Counted from the stretch's first letter, positions 1 through 8,388 are shown. The stretch is DNA of 64,000 nt from Methanomassiliicoccales archaeon RumEn M2 (GCA_001421175.1 LJKL01000009.1:1-64000); one strand, 5' to 3'. Notes: a model not told the origin generated them from the sequence alone. Program-made: numbers and translations.

Positions 1-704
1 AAAAACGAACTTTTCGATATCCTTTGGAACATCGGCACTCCCGAATCATATGAGGAGATGGTATCAATAATAACCGATTTTTCGGAAACGGGGGATTGTG
101 GTGCGATATTCCGTTTGGGCAGAGCTTTCAGATTCGGTAAAGGGGTTGAGAAGGATCTTGAGAAATCTGTAGCATTGTTTGAAAAAGCATCTAAGAAAAT
201 ATCCTATGCGAAAAATGAACAGATGGGTGCGTTATGGGAAATCGGCACTCCTGAATCTTATGCGAAAATGATTGATCTTGCGCATGAACTTTTAATGCAG
301 GAAACGGCGGGGCGGCAGTAACATTAGGTCGTGCGTATCGTGATGGTAAGGGTGTAACCAAGAACCCTATTGAATCTGCTAAATATTTTGATATGGCTGT
401 GAACCGCAATGTCAGGTGGGCCGCTAATGAATTATTTGATGTGGTTGTGGCCAACGATCTTCAGGGATATGATATAGGAAAAATTGTTAACATTATCTGT
501 ATTTTGGCAAAATCTGGTGATATCAATGCTATGGGTCATATGGGGCGCGCATACCGTGACGGTAATGGTGTTGAAAAAGACCTTGATAAAGCAGAAGAAT
601 GGATGGAAAAGGCTATGAATAACGGATTATTATGGGCGAAAAAAGAATTATTAGGGATTATTGAAAAAAGGAACTGCGGGAATCTCACATCAACCGGCAA
701 TTAA
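1..704 (+). CDS. Sel1-like repeat protein, 5' end outside window, frameshifted
   Basis: This is the C-terminal part of a protein built from Sel1-like (TPR-related) helical repeats, which usually act as protein-protein scaffolds. The recurring core LGRAF/YR-G-GVEKD-KA is visible three times (near 115, 324 and 541). The 5' end lies before base 1. The reading frame used up to about 293 stops at 321, but the repeat pattern continues without a gap in another frame to the stop at 704. Adding one T to the T4 run at 290-293 joins both parts. The gene is convergent with the TIR-like gene at 743. Its partner is unknown. It could be a true broken gene, but the frameshift matches an error pattern seen throughout the window. 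Confidence 0.75.
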
Positions 705-742
705 TATTACAATCTAATTTGGGGTTAATGGGTTTTTAATAT

Positions 743-1135
743 TCACCTTGACCCAGAAATCAACAGTTTAAGATTATCCCAAGTCCAACGATATATTTTA
801 TCAGAAGAGTGTGAACCGCTCGGTTTTACAACTCTTTCATCAGATCTGCCACACAACAGGAAGTATTCTTTCCCTTCCTCATGCGTTATCGACATCTCTG
901 CAGAAACGCCTCTTGCTGTATCTGTGTATTTTCCGCAGATGAAAATCACCAAATCGCTCTGTTTAATTTTTCCGCGTGCGTAATCCTTCCAATTGTGATC
1001 GATAGCCTCTTCAATGGACATATCCACTATCTCGAAAGGAGAATCTTCTAACTTGGATTGTGCCATGAGGGAGTCTTTTAATTCTTTATCATGGTCGTAG
1101 TCAAAACTAATGTATGCTCTTGTCTTTGCGATCAT
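743..1135 (-). CDS. TIR-like (nucleotide-processing) protein, second TIR of the cassette
   Basis: A 130-residue stand-alone TIR-like fold. It begins with a beta strand ending in AYISFDYDHDKE, followed by a hydrophobic strand (DLVIFICGKYTD) and the segment GVSAEMSI with Glu80 at the position expected for the catalytic acid of TIR NADases. It ends in a conserved KIYRWTWDN-like helix. Proteins of this type are common single-domain TIR-like proteins in bacteria and archaea. Its ATG overlaps the caspase stop by four bases (ATGA), so the two are translationally coupled. A role in making or sensing an NAD-derived signal is inferred from the cassette; it has not been shown for this protein. Confidence 0.8.
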   Translation of the reverse strand: MIAKTRAYISFDYDHDKELKDSLMAQSKLEDSPFEIVDMSIEEAIDHNWKDYARGKIKQSDLVIFICGKYTDTARGVSAEMSITHEEGKEYFLLCGRSDERVVKPSGSHSSDKIYRWTWDNLKLLISGSR

Positions 1136-2101
1136 ATGCGTCCCCCGTTAACCAATCTCCAATAATGTTTACCGAGGGATGTAAGTTTGCAACTGCCTCT
1201 GTTCATAGCGGCGAAATACATATGTTTTTCATCCAACGGAGCGACCAAACCCACGCCCTCCAATTCCTGCAATATTTTGAATTTGGAGATGTTCCCAGGG
1301 TCGGCATAAGGCTCTATCAGTTTATTCTCATATCCCGGGTCGTTGGTGAATTCGAAGGAAGGGTCGAGAGGCAAGACGAAGTCGCTTGTTCCGAAAAGCT
1401 CTGTGATCTTAACAAGAGATTCTCGTGTAATAGGGGGGGTTGGCCCTTCGCAGAGAAACGAAGTTGGAAACATTCGTTTTGAAAACGGGTCTTTGATCCC
1501 ATGGCCCCAGAGACTTATCTATATAGGCATAAAGGGCTCCAGGAGTTATACGCCCAGTTAGATCCGCTGCGCCACCTCTCAGTCCGTTTATGAGCAAATC
1601 TGTAAAGATACCGTGTCCATCCCTTTCGATTGCCGTCTCGCTCCCTTTACATGCAGACATGATTGTGGTCCCATTCTTTAGGGAAGACACATCTTTAACG
1701 AAAAAGGGCTCACCGATTTTTCCTGCATGGCAACAGTCGAGTATCACAATATTATTGCGGTTATTTGAATTGGATATCATAGTCATTATTTCACCCATGG
1801 AGATACCAGATTCGTTTGAAAACTCATCCGGCGTCATGAGATATGTGCCTGCATCGGCAGTCATTGCGTGTCCTGCGAAATAGAAAAGAGCCGTTTCATC
1901 TTCCCCTGAAAAAAGTTTTTTAAGATAATGCATCAACTCTCTTTCTCTGTATATATCCGGCCTTTGTACGCTGAAGTTAGGTGTTCCGTCTTCGTTTCTT
2001 TCCAAAAGTGCAGATATTTCTGCAGCATCATTCACGCAACAAGATAGCTCACATCCTGGATAGTTGTCTATTCCGATAACCAATGCTTTTCTTCCTGACA
2101 T
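1132..2101 (-). CDS. Caspase-like (C14) protease with C-terminal extension, frameshifted
   Basis: The N-terminal 210 residues form a caspase/metacaspase p20-like domain. They start MSGRKALVIGIDNYP, with catalytic His78 in YFAGHA and the Cys dyad site in DCCHAG (Cys124 expected as nucleophile). The first frame stops at 1409, soon after the usual domain end. Removing one base from the G7 run at 1433-1439 (C7 on the coding strand) restores the continuation NPPI-TRES and adds a 99-residue C-terminal domain, giving about 322 aa. That downstream frame ends in ATGA overlap with the next TIR gene, which supports a single coding unit. The start is 7 bases after the upstream TIR stop. The likely role is suicide effector protease of a defence cassette. 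The C-terminal part has no recognised domain and could bind the signal molecule. Confidence 0.85.
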
Positions 2102-2108
2102 GACACAC

Positions 2109-2540
2109 CTATTTTCTTTTTCTACGGAATTTATCGATTTCCTTTTGTATATTTTTGCAATTCCATTTTATGATTTTACCAACGCCTACCATAGCCTTGG
2201 GGATTGCCACACCCTTCCTCAACGGTACCCCGATAATCGGTTTGTTATATCTTTTTGCGATGTTGATTTCTTTCTCGACGCTTTTACTTTTATGTGTGCT
2301 GGATCCCAATGCAATGATTACGCCGTCTGAATTCCTTATTCTGTATCTGGCGGACAGTTTCCAAAACAAAGAATACGGCTTCTTGATAGAATAATCCGTG
2401 AATTCCAGACAAGAGGTTTTCCTCTGATTTCTAAGGAAAGAAACCTGTCCAGAGTCCTTATGACGATGTGAAATGAAGATTCTTGCCCTCTTCGAATCCT
2501 TTCTCGGTTTGTGAAATCGGCAATCCCTCCCTATTCTCAT
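2109..2540 (-). CDS. ThsB-like TIR protein (MTH538/DUF1863-type), first gene of cassette
   Basis: A 143-residue TIR-fold protein. It has ARIFISHRHKDSG at the first strand and a FTDYSIKKPYS region like the ThsB NYSVP segment. The central strand is DGVIIALGSS, followed by SKSVEKEINIAKRYNKPIIGV, where Glu91 matches the catalytic acid in ThsB-type TIR enzymes. A KIIKWN-IQKEID tail resembles the VGWN-IV ending of the family. ThsB enzymes make a cyclic-ADP-ribose-type signal from NAD when phage infection is sensed. The gene leads a three-gene minus-strand unit with the caspase 7 bases downstream. No clear Shine-Dalgarno sequence precedes the chosen ATG. The TIR core begins near residue 19, so a slightly later start is possible. 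Confidence 0.8.
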   Translation of the reverse strand: MRIGRDCRFHKPRKDSKRARIFISHRHKDSGQVSFLRNQRKTSCLEFTDYSIKKPYSLFWKLSARYRIRNSDGVIIALGSSTHKSKSVEKEINIAKRYNKPIIGVPLRKGVAIPKAMVGVGKIIKWNCKNIQKEIDKFRRKRK

Positions 2541-2749
2541 TATGAAAAGATAAGGCGACTTATTATTTTGATGTGCTCATGTTATAGGCGATCATTCTGA
2601 AATATTTGTCGAATACACTAGCCCACTTCTTAAACAATAACATTTGTATCTAGAACGATGCGTTCCCAAATTCTAATAAAAAATATGGGAGTAATTTTTG
2701 AGAAATGCTAAGTGATATTTCGAAAGAATTCATATCTAATATGTAAACA

Positions 2750-2777
2750 CCCCAACTCCCGATTCTGCAATAACAAG
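2750..2777 (+). repeat. Left terminal inverted repeat of the IS1634-type element
   Basis: It starts CCCCAACTCCC and ends TGCAATAACAAG. The reverse complement of 4489-4516 matches it with mismatches only in the middle and at one outer position. It lies just upstream of the transposase start codon region. Confidence 0.8.
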
Positions 2778-2783
2778 TGGTGA

Positions 2784-4445
2784 TTGATTTTTGATCTGGC
2801 TACCAGAAGTATTTATATATTTTCATTGTTATTACCAATAACAATTAGCTACGATGTCGTCCAGAAGATCCGCGGGAAGTACTACCTCTACAGGGTCACG
2901 GAGGCCGTCTGGGATCCCGAGAAGAAGAACTCCAAGCAGAAACGGCAGTACATCGGGCCCTGCGACGAGAACGGTGTGCTCGACGAGAGCAGGCGCAAGA
3001 GGACCGACGACGTCGTAAAGAGGCCTGAAGCGCTGTACTGGAGCAAGAATATCGGCCAGTACCATCTGCTAACGCATCTGGCCGACGATTCCGGACTCTC
3101 AGCGGCGTTGACAGACGCGTTCGGGAACGATACGGGGAAGGACATACTCGCACTTGCGATAATGCGCATAGCTCAGCCGTCAAGTCTCAGGAACATCGAG
3201 GACTCAATCGAATCCACATATCTCCGCGAACTTCTGGACATCGATTCCGATTACTCGTCACAGAGGATGTCCGAGATCGTCCAGCGCATCGGACGCAACG
3301 AGGATGCCAGAAAGAGATACTGCGCTGCGGCGGTGAAGGATTCCGGCGTCGTGATATTCGACACCACTGTTCTTTTCTCATCATCCAGGCTGTTCGACAT
3401 GCTTGAATACGGCCGCAAATACAAGAAGAGCGGCCTTCCGCAGGTGAACATGGGCTACGTCCACTCGCTGGACAGAGGGATGCCCGTGTTCTACAAGCTG
3501 TATCCCGGGAGCATAAGCGACAGCGTGACGGTCGTCAATCTCATCAAAGAGCTCAAGGGCATGGGGTCATCGTCGCAGCATCTGGTGATGGACCGCGGAT
3601 TCTACTCGGAGAACAACTTCAGGACGATGTATACAGAAGGCTATGGCTTCACCGTTCCGATACCTTCCGGTAAGAACCTGTTCAAATCAACATTATCGGA
3701 AGCCATCGGCGATCTGGAGAATCCCGAGAACATGTTCCGTTTCCACGGAAGGACGGAGCTCTTCGCCGACATCACGGTCGGAATGCCGTTCTCCGATATC
3801 GTCGATCGCGACGGAGCACCGATCGGAACGATGAGAGCCATCGTCTACCAGAACAACGACCGCAGGAAGGACGAGATAGATACGCTCGCCGAACGCATCG
3901 ATTCCGTAGAACGCGAAGCGGCGAAGACCGAGTATACGAAAGAGAACGTCTCCGCTCTTTTCGACGGCCGCAACTCGGATCTGCGCCAGCTGTTCGACAT
4001 ATCCGAGGACAACGGCATGATATCCCTCGCAAGGAAGCGGAATGCCACATCCTTCGCCATGAGGAAGTGCGGAAGGCTGATATTGCTGACCACATCGGCC
4101 GACACGCCGGAGGCAGTTCTCGAATTGTACCGCCTGAGGGGCTGGGTGGAGAAGGACTACGAGATGCTGAAGGACGATATGGACGGCGGTCTGGAATACG
4201 TCCGTGACGCTGTGTCCGCAGAGGGCGTGATGTTCATCCAGTTCATCGCGACGGGGTTGCGCATGTACATGAACACGCAGGTATCGAAGGACAACGGACT
4301 GAGAAAGCTCGGGATACCGTCGATACTGAAGAAGCTCAACCTGGTGACCGTATCCAAGATCGGCGGGACGATGATGGTCTCGGAGATCGGCAAGAAGCAG
4401 CGTCTGATCTACGAGGCATTCGGCATCGATCCGCCTGTTCTATGA
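2784..4445 (+). CDS. IS1634-family (IS4 superfamily) transposase
   Basis: DDE transposase of about 550 aa, normal for IS1634. The N-terminal region (KIRGKYYLYRVTEAVWD) is typical of the family. Catalytic landmarks are Asp in VIFDTTV (about residue 195), Asp in LVMDRGFYSEN (about 270) and the YREK signature in YRLRGWVEKDYEMLK (about residues 450-465, YxxRxxxExxxxxxK). It cuts and pastes the element by acting on the inverted repeats at 2750 and 4489. The frame is open from a TTG at 2784. No in-frame ATG exists before the conserved region, so TTG at 2784 or 2826 is the likely start. The gene is uninterrupted and GC-rich compared with its neighbours. Confidence 0.9.
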   Translation: MIFDLATRSIYIFSLLLPITISYDVVQKIRGKYYLYRVTEAVWDPEKKNSKQKRQYIGPCDENGVLDESRRKRTDDVVKRPEALYWSKNIGQYHLLTHLADDSGLSAALTDAFGNDTGKDILALAIMRIAQPSSLRNIEDSIESTYLRELLDIDSDYSSQRMSEIVQRIGRNEDARKRYCAAAVKDSGVVIFDTTVLFSSSRLFDMLEYGRKYKKSGLPQVNMGYVHSLDRGMPVFYKLYPGSISDSVTVVNLIKELKGMGSSSQHLVMDRGFYSENNFRTMYTEGYGFTVPIPSGKNLFKSTLSEAIGDLENPENMFRFHGRTELFADITVGMPFSDIVDRDGAPIGTMRAIVYQNNDRRKDEIDTLAERIDSVEREAAKTEYTKENVSALFDGRNSDLRQLFDISEDNGMISLARKRNATSFAMRKCGRLILLTTSADTPEAVLELYRLRGWVEKDYEMLKDDMDGGLEYVRDAVSAEGVMFIQFIATGLRMYMNTQVSKDNGLRKLGIPSILKKLNLVTVSKIGGTMMVSEIGKKQRLIYEAFGIDPPVL

Positions 4446-4488
4446 GTCGCGCGTGCACACTCATGCGCGTAATATAGGGTGCTAAATC

Positions 4489-4516
4489 CTTGTTATTGCA
4501 AGTTTGGGAATTGGGG
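4489..4516 (-). repeat. Right terminal inverted repeat of the IS1634-type element
   Basis: It begins CTTGTTATTGCA and ends AATTGGGG, the inverted partner of 2750-2777. It lies 43 bases after the transposase stop codon. Confidence 0.8.
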
Positions 4517-4649
4517 AGAAAATTGTTTATAAATTAGTGATTAACCTAGAGGTTCACACACACGATAGATAATCGTTTAGTTATTGCCAATTGTCATCTG
4601 TTTTGTTTCGGAATATTGAAAATTATCATGTGCTTTGAAGAAAATATTT

Positions 4650-5201
4650 CTAAAATCCGCCATCACTTCTTTTGAGAATCTCCCTCTCGGATAGACCTTT
4701 AATAAGATTTAATTTGACTTCGTTTTCTTTCTTTATTGTTTCTATCGCCTTTTTAATTACAATTTTTTCCAAATTGCGAGGTATGACAACTATTCCATTC
4801 ACATCGGCGAATATTAGATCAGATGGTTTTATGTGTACATTTTGCAACGTAATTGGTTTATTGTGTGATTCGATTGTTGCCCGGTATTTAACATCTGAGC
4901 AGCAATACCCCGTCGAATAAACGTTGTAATCAAGACCGGTTACTTCGTTTATGTCTCTGGTTTTCCCATCGATAATCGTGCCGACAGCACCAGCCCTTAT
5001 GGCAAGGTTTGCATTTAATTCCCCAAAATAAGCATAATCTTTTGCTTCATTTTCAATTACAATTATGTCCCCGTATCTCATGCTTTTGTATGTTTCCAAT
5101 CCTTTGTATATTCCATTGAAATCTTCACCCTTCTCGAGGAATCTGATTTTCACTGTGTTGGCACGACCTAACATTTTTTTATCTTTGAAATTAGACATCA
5201 T
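4650..5201 (-). CDS. RraA-like / HMG-aldolase family protein
   Basis: Member of the RraA/4-hydroxy-4-methyl-2-oxoglutarate aldolase family. The metal and substrate motif is visible as RAGAVGTIIDGKTRD (about residues 69-83), and PSDLIFADVNGIVVIP is the usual late core. Enzymes of this family cleave or form pyruvate-containing carbon skeletons; others bind RNase E. The listed ATG (5201) is probably too late: the same frame runs upstream to 5285 and encodes HLTSAIISDILSEYNINNSI, which matches the family N-terminus. No normal start codon is there. Either an ATT start is used, or a base is missing in the T5 run at 5269-5273, which would fuse this gene to the cytidylyltransferase. It is the last gene of the KDO-like operon, and its substrate is unknown. 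Confidence 0.75.
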   Translation of the reverse strand: MMSNFKDKKMLGRANTVKIRFLEKGEDFNGIYKGLETYKSMRYGDIIVIENEAKDYAYFGELNANLAIRAGAVGTIIDGKTRDINEVTGLDYNVYSTGYCCSDVKYRATIESHNKPITLQNVHIKPSDLIFADVNGIVVIPRNLEKIVIKKAIETIKKENEVKLNLIKGLSEREILKRSDGGF

Positions 5202-5260
5202 GCCCGTTATGGAGTTGTTAATGTTATATTCAGAAAGGATATCGGAGATTATCGCTGAAG

Positions 5261-5945
5261 TTAGATGATTTTTATAACATTCAATTCAGCAATTTCGCTA
5301 TATGTTTGTCCGCGTGCGATATATTCTGCCAATTCAAAATCTTTTTGATAATTGATATCGACCGCCTCAATAGGCTCCGCCTCTAAAAGATAGGTATTGT
5401 CACCAAACCTTTGTTTGTTTTTGAATGCTGCTTCTTTTTTATTATATACATACCCATTGTTTCGATTACGGTGTCTGGAAGGTCTACACTGTTTGGGATA
5501 TGTGTTTTGTCGTAGATCGGTTTGCCCTCATTCCATAGATATTGTTTATCCTTCTTTACGAGAACGACAGAATCATATGGGCCGTCTGATAACAGGATAT
5601 CTATACCTTTTTGATTGTTTCCTTTTTTATGAAAGGGCTCGTCCCTAGGATCTGGATGTATATGTCCGCATCCACCTGCTTAATCTCATTGTAGAACATC
5701 TGGTGACCGTCTGTTTTGTTGGTAGCGAGTGCAGGATCGCGTTTTAATGGAATATAATCTAGATAATCTGCATAATATAATACCTCATTTGATTCAGAAT
5801 CAAGATATACCTCATCTATAAAATCACAGTCACATAGTTTTTCCAGTGTGTGTAAAAACAGAGGTTTCCCATTCAACAATTTCATATTTTTTGATTCTAT
5901 TCTTTGACTTGTTCCTTTAGCCGGCAGAAAAGCTACTACTTTCAT
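5261..5945 (-). CDS. CMP-sugar synthetase (acylneuraminate cytidylyltransferase family), two frameshifts
   Basis: Nucleotidyltransferase of the CMP-NeuAc/CMP-KDO synthetase type. It starts MKVVAFLPAKGTSQRIESKN, the CTP-binding loop with conserved Lys and Arg, and later has TSPFIKKETIKKGIDIL. It ends with EPIEAVDINYQKDFELAE, typical of NeuA-like enzymes. Two single bases appear to be missing, in the T5 run at 5608-5612 and the T6 run at 5435-5440 (A runs on the coding strand). With both repaired the protein is about 228 aa, a normal length. Its ATG overlaps the KdsC-like stop (ATGA). It would activate the operon's 8- or 9-carbon acid as a CMP-sugar. The NeuA-like rather than KdsB-like sequence leaves the exact sugar open. 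Confidence 0.8.
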
Positions 5946-6418
5946 TGAAGACCTCTGTTGATTTTCTTTATATATTCTATGCATTCTCTCACTGCGCCCC
6001 GTCCTCCTGCAGAAGACATTACGTAGCTTGCAATACCCCTCACTTCTGGTGAACAATCGCTTGGAGCGAAAGATAAACCTACAGTGCGCATTGACGGAAT
6101 ATCATTACAATCATCTCCGATATAAGCAACATCTTTAATGGAGATTGAATGTTTTGTGCAAATTTCGTTCAACAATATCAATTTATCATCAATTCCCTGA
6201 TGTACTTCTTTGATATTCAGTTCTTCTGCACGTTTTTTCACTATGCTGGACGATCTACCAGTTATAATTACTGGGATCACTCCCATATTAGGTAAAATGT
6301 TTCGGATGCCATACCCATCTTTGATATCGAAGGCCTTGCATTCTTCTCCGTTTGACGTCATATAAATCTTGCCGTCTGTTAACGTACCATCAACGTCCAT
6401 GACCAGCATTTTAATCAT
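5942..6418 (-). CDS. kdsC: KDO-8-phosphate phosphatase family HAD protein
   Basis: HAD phosphatase of the small, capless KdsC type, 158 aa. It has the nucleophile motif LVMDVDGTLTDG (residues 5-16), Thr in VIITGRSS, the GDDCNDIP metal motif, and the KVxxGxxDK-like region (VHQGIDDK) of KdsC and related sialic-acid phosphatases. It removes the phosphate from KDO-8-P or a related 2-keto-3-deoxy acid phosphate before CMP activation. It begins 4 bases after the stop of the isomerase gene and overlaps the cytidylyltransferase start, so it belongs to one operon. The family also includes nonulosonate phosphatases, so the substrate is inferred from the neighbours. Confidence 0.85.
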   Translation of the reverse strand: MIKMLVMDVDGTLTDGKIYMTSNGEECKAFDIKDGYGIRNILPNMGVIPVIITGRSSSIVKKRAEELNIKEVHQGIDDKLILLNEICTKHSISIKDVAYIGDDCNDIPSMRTVGLSFAPSDCSPEVRGIASYVMSSAGGRGAVRECIEYIKKINRGLQ

Positions 6419-6422
6419 TATA

Positions 6423-7394
6423 TTAGTCTCCCATTAACCCACTTCTTACGACATCTATCAGTCTAATAATTCCCAACAGTTTTTTGTTTTTATCTACTAC
6501 GGGGAAGAAAGATACTTTTTTATTCTTTATTGTATCAATAGAGTCATATACTAAAGTATTCGGACTTAAACATACTGGCTCACAGGTCATCACACTATCT
6601 ATTATTATGTTCATTGCCTCTTCTGGATTTCTGCCGAATAATCTTCTTAGGTCTCCATCGCTGAAAACTCCAATAAGGTGACCTTCCGAATCAACTACGT
6701 TTGTACCACCAATCGGCTTATTACACATTTCCAGAACTGCCTCCCTTATTGTCGAACCAGATAAAACAGTGGAATTCTCCTCCCCTTTGATCATCATTCC
6801 TTCGACCTTGAGAGTCATCCTTTTTCCGAGAGTCCCTTTAGGATGGAATACGCTGAACTCTTTTGCTTCGAATCCTCTTTCTTTGGCAACGGCAATTGCA
6901 AGAGCATCACCCAATGCTAACATAGCTGTGGTACTGCTCGTGGGAACTAACGAGCCAAGGTATGCTTCCTCGATTGGAGGTAATACTATCGCTATGCTTG
7001 AGTTTTTTTCAAGTGTTGAATCCCTTCTTCCCACGACGCACATCAATTCTGCGCCAACTTTATTTATCGCAGGTATGAGATTAAGGATCTCATCCGTTTC
7101 GCCACTGTTGCTCAGCGCTATGATAATGTCATCTTCCGTTAGCATACCAAGGTCTCCATGTAGTGCTTCGGCTGGATGCATAAGATATGATTTTATCCCG
7201 AGACTTTGCATTGTAGCAGTGATTTTTCTTGCGACATGGCCGCTTTTTCCCATACCTGACAGGATCACTCTTCCCTTGCATTTACAAATAGCATCTGCAA
7301 ACGAAGAGAATTCCCCACCAAGATTGTCTTTTGTGTCTATTAGGGCCTTTATTTCCTTATCGAATACCTGCCGTCCGTTTTCCAGATAGCTCAT
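6423..7394 (-). CDS. kdsD: Arabinose-5-phosphate isomerase (SIS + two CBS domains)
   Basis: 323 aa, the standard length and architecture of KdsD/GutQ. An SIS sugar-isomerase domain (about 30-170; [51 protein letters not shown]) is followed by a pair of CBS domains (about 205-320). The enzyme converts ribulose-5-phosphate to arabinose-5-phosphate, the acceptor for KDO-8-P synthase. Its ATG overlaps the KdsA-like stop by four bases. Stand-alone SIS-CBS proteins also occur in archaea outside KDO pathways, but here the flanking genes make the KDO role the best reading. Confidence 0.9.
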   Translation of the reverse strand: MSYLENGRQVFDKEIKALIDTKDNLGGEFSSFADAICKCKGRVILSGMGKSGHVARKITATMQSLGIKSYLMHPAEALHGDLGMLTEDDIIIALSNSGETDEILNLIPAINKVGAELMCVVGRRDSTLEKNSSIAIVLPPIEEAYLGSLVPTSSTTAMLALGDALAIAVAKERGFEAKEFSVFHPKGTLGKRMTLKVEGMMIKGEENSTVLSGSTIREAVLEMCNKPIGGTNVVDSEGHLIGVFSDGDLRRLFGRNPEEAMNIIIDSVMTCEPVCLSPNTLVYDSIDTIKNKKVSFFPVVDKNKKLLGIIRLIDVVRSGLMGD

Positions 7395-8185
7395 ATGTCA
7401 AGACCTCTCATAAAATCATAAAGTGAAACGAGTTTGTGTAACATCGTTTCCATATCTGAAAGTTTAACCATGTTCGGTCCATCAGACATAGCCTTATCCG
7501 GATTTGGATGAACTTCCATGAAAAGAGCATCGGCCCCGACCGCCATTGCCGCTCTTGCTAGTGGTTCGACGCGAGTGCGGTCTCCCCCGGTGCATGTTCC
7601 CTGCCCCCCAGGTCTTTGAACGCTGTGGGTGGCATCGAACATCACAGGGAATCCAAACTTCTTCATCTCGGTTATACTGGTCATATCTACTACCAATGTG
7701 TTATATCCAAAGGAAGACCCGCGTTCGCAAAGGATGACATTCTTCGCACCCGAAGCGGTCAGTTTATCGACTACGTTTTTCATGTCCCAGGGGGCCAAGA
7801 ACTGTCCTTTTTTCACATTAATAATTTTTCCAGTTTTGGCTGTCGCTACCAACAAATCCGTCTGACGGCAAAGGAATGCAGGAATCTGAATCATGTCGGC
7901 CACTTCCGCTACCGGTTCTGCCTGCCACGGTTCGTGAATATCAGTAGCTATTTTCAAATCGAATTTCTTCTTCACTTCCCGAAGCATATCTAAACCGATT
8001 TCCAGGCCCGGGCCTCTATATGAATTCAGTGATGTGCGGTTTGCTTTGTCAAAAGACGCTTTGAAATAATATTCTATGTCAAATGTTTTTGTTATTCTCT
8101 TCATCTCTTTGGCTATCATATTCAAACAATCCTGCGATTCGATCACGCAGGGTCCGGCTACCAAAAGCAGTCTATTTTTTGACAT
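7391..8185 (-). CDS. kdsA: 3-deoxy-8-phosphooctulonate synthase, metal-dependent type
   Basis: 264 aa KDO-8-P synthase. It has the typical [59 protein letters not shown] and [12 protein letters not shown] segments. It condenses phosphoenolpyruvate with arabinose-5-phosphate. Cys13 in VAGPCVIES occupies the position that is Asn in the metal-free E. coli enzyme and Cys in metal-dependent forms, so this one is probably metal-dependent. It is first in the minus-strand operon and is preceded by 203 bases of non-coding DNA, shared with the divergent rmlA gene, that must hold both promoters. KDO synthesis is a bacterial and plant trait and unexpected in an archaeon. Confidence 0.92.
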   Translation of the reverse strand: MSKNRLLLVAGPCVIESQDCLNMIAKEMKRITKTFDIEYYFKASFDKANRTSLNSYRGPGLEIGLDMLREVKKKFDLKIATDIHEPWQAEPVAEVADMIQIPAFLCRQTDLLVATAKTGKIINVKKGQFLAPWDMKNVVDKLTASGAKNVILCERGSSFGYNTLVVDMTSITEMKKFGFPVMFDATHSVQRPGGQGTCTGGDRTRVEPLARAAMAVGADALFMEVHPNPDKAMSDGPNMVKLSDMETMLHKLVSLYDFMRGLDI

Positions 8186-8388
8186 AAATTAACACCCGTC
8201 AAACACCCTGTTTCCTATGTGGTGATAGGAGTGATATTTTAATAATTAATCTGGTGGTTTGAGACCCCGTCTCTTCTTTGGCACTTGATATCAAATCAAT
8301 TCATCTCTACTTCTGCATTATCTTCAATCTTGATAATCCCGTCCATGATATGATTAGAGATTAATATCCAAATGAAGGTTCGCTATTC

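Larger units (their letters stand above)
2750..4516. mobile_element. IS1634-type insertion sequence, apparently complete
   Basis: The element is bounded by imperfect terminal inverted repeats at 2750-2777 and 4489-4516, sharing the TGCAATAACAAG core and a CCCCAA-TCCC outer end. It holds one transposase gene with an intact DDE set. Its sequence is much richer in GC than the DNA on both sides, so it is a recent arrival. It sits between the TIR-caspase cassette and the KDO-like operon. I could not see a convincing target-site duplication just outside the ends. Confidence 0.85.

Noticed and set aside
5261-5945. Programmed frameshifting in the cytidylyltransferase gene
   Set aside because: Two separate one-base losses in A runs, in a window full of similar events including essential genes, make sequencing error far more likely.
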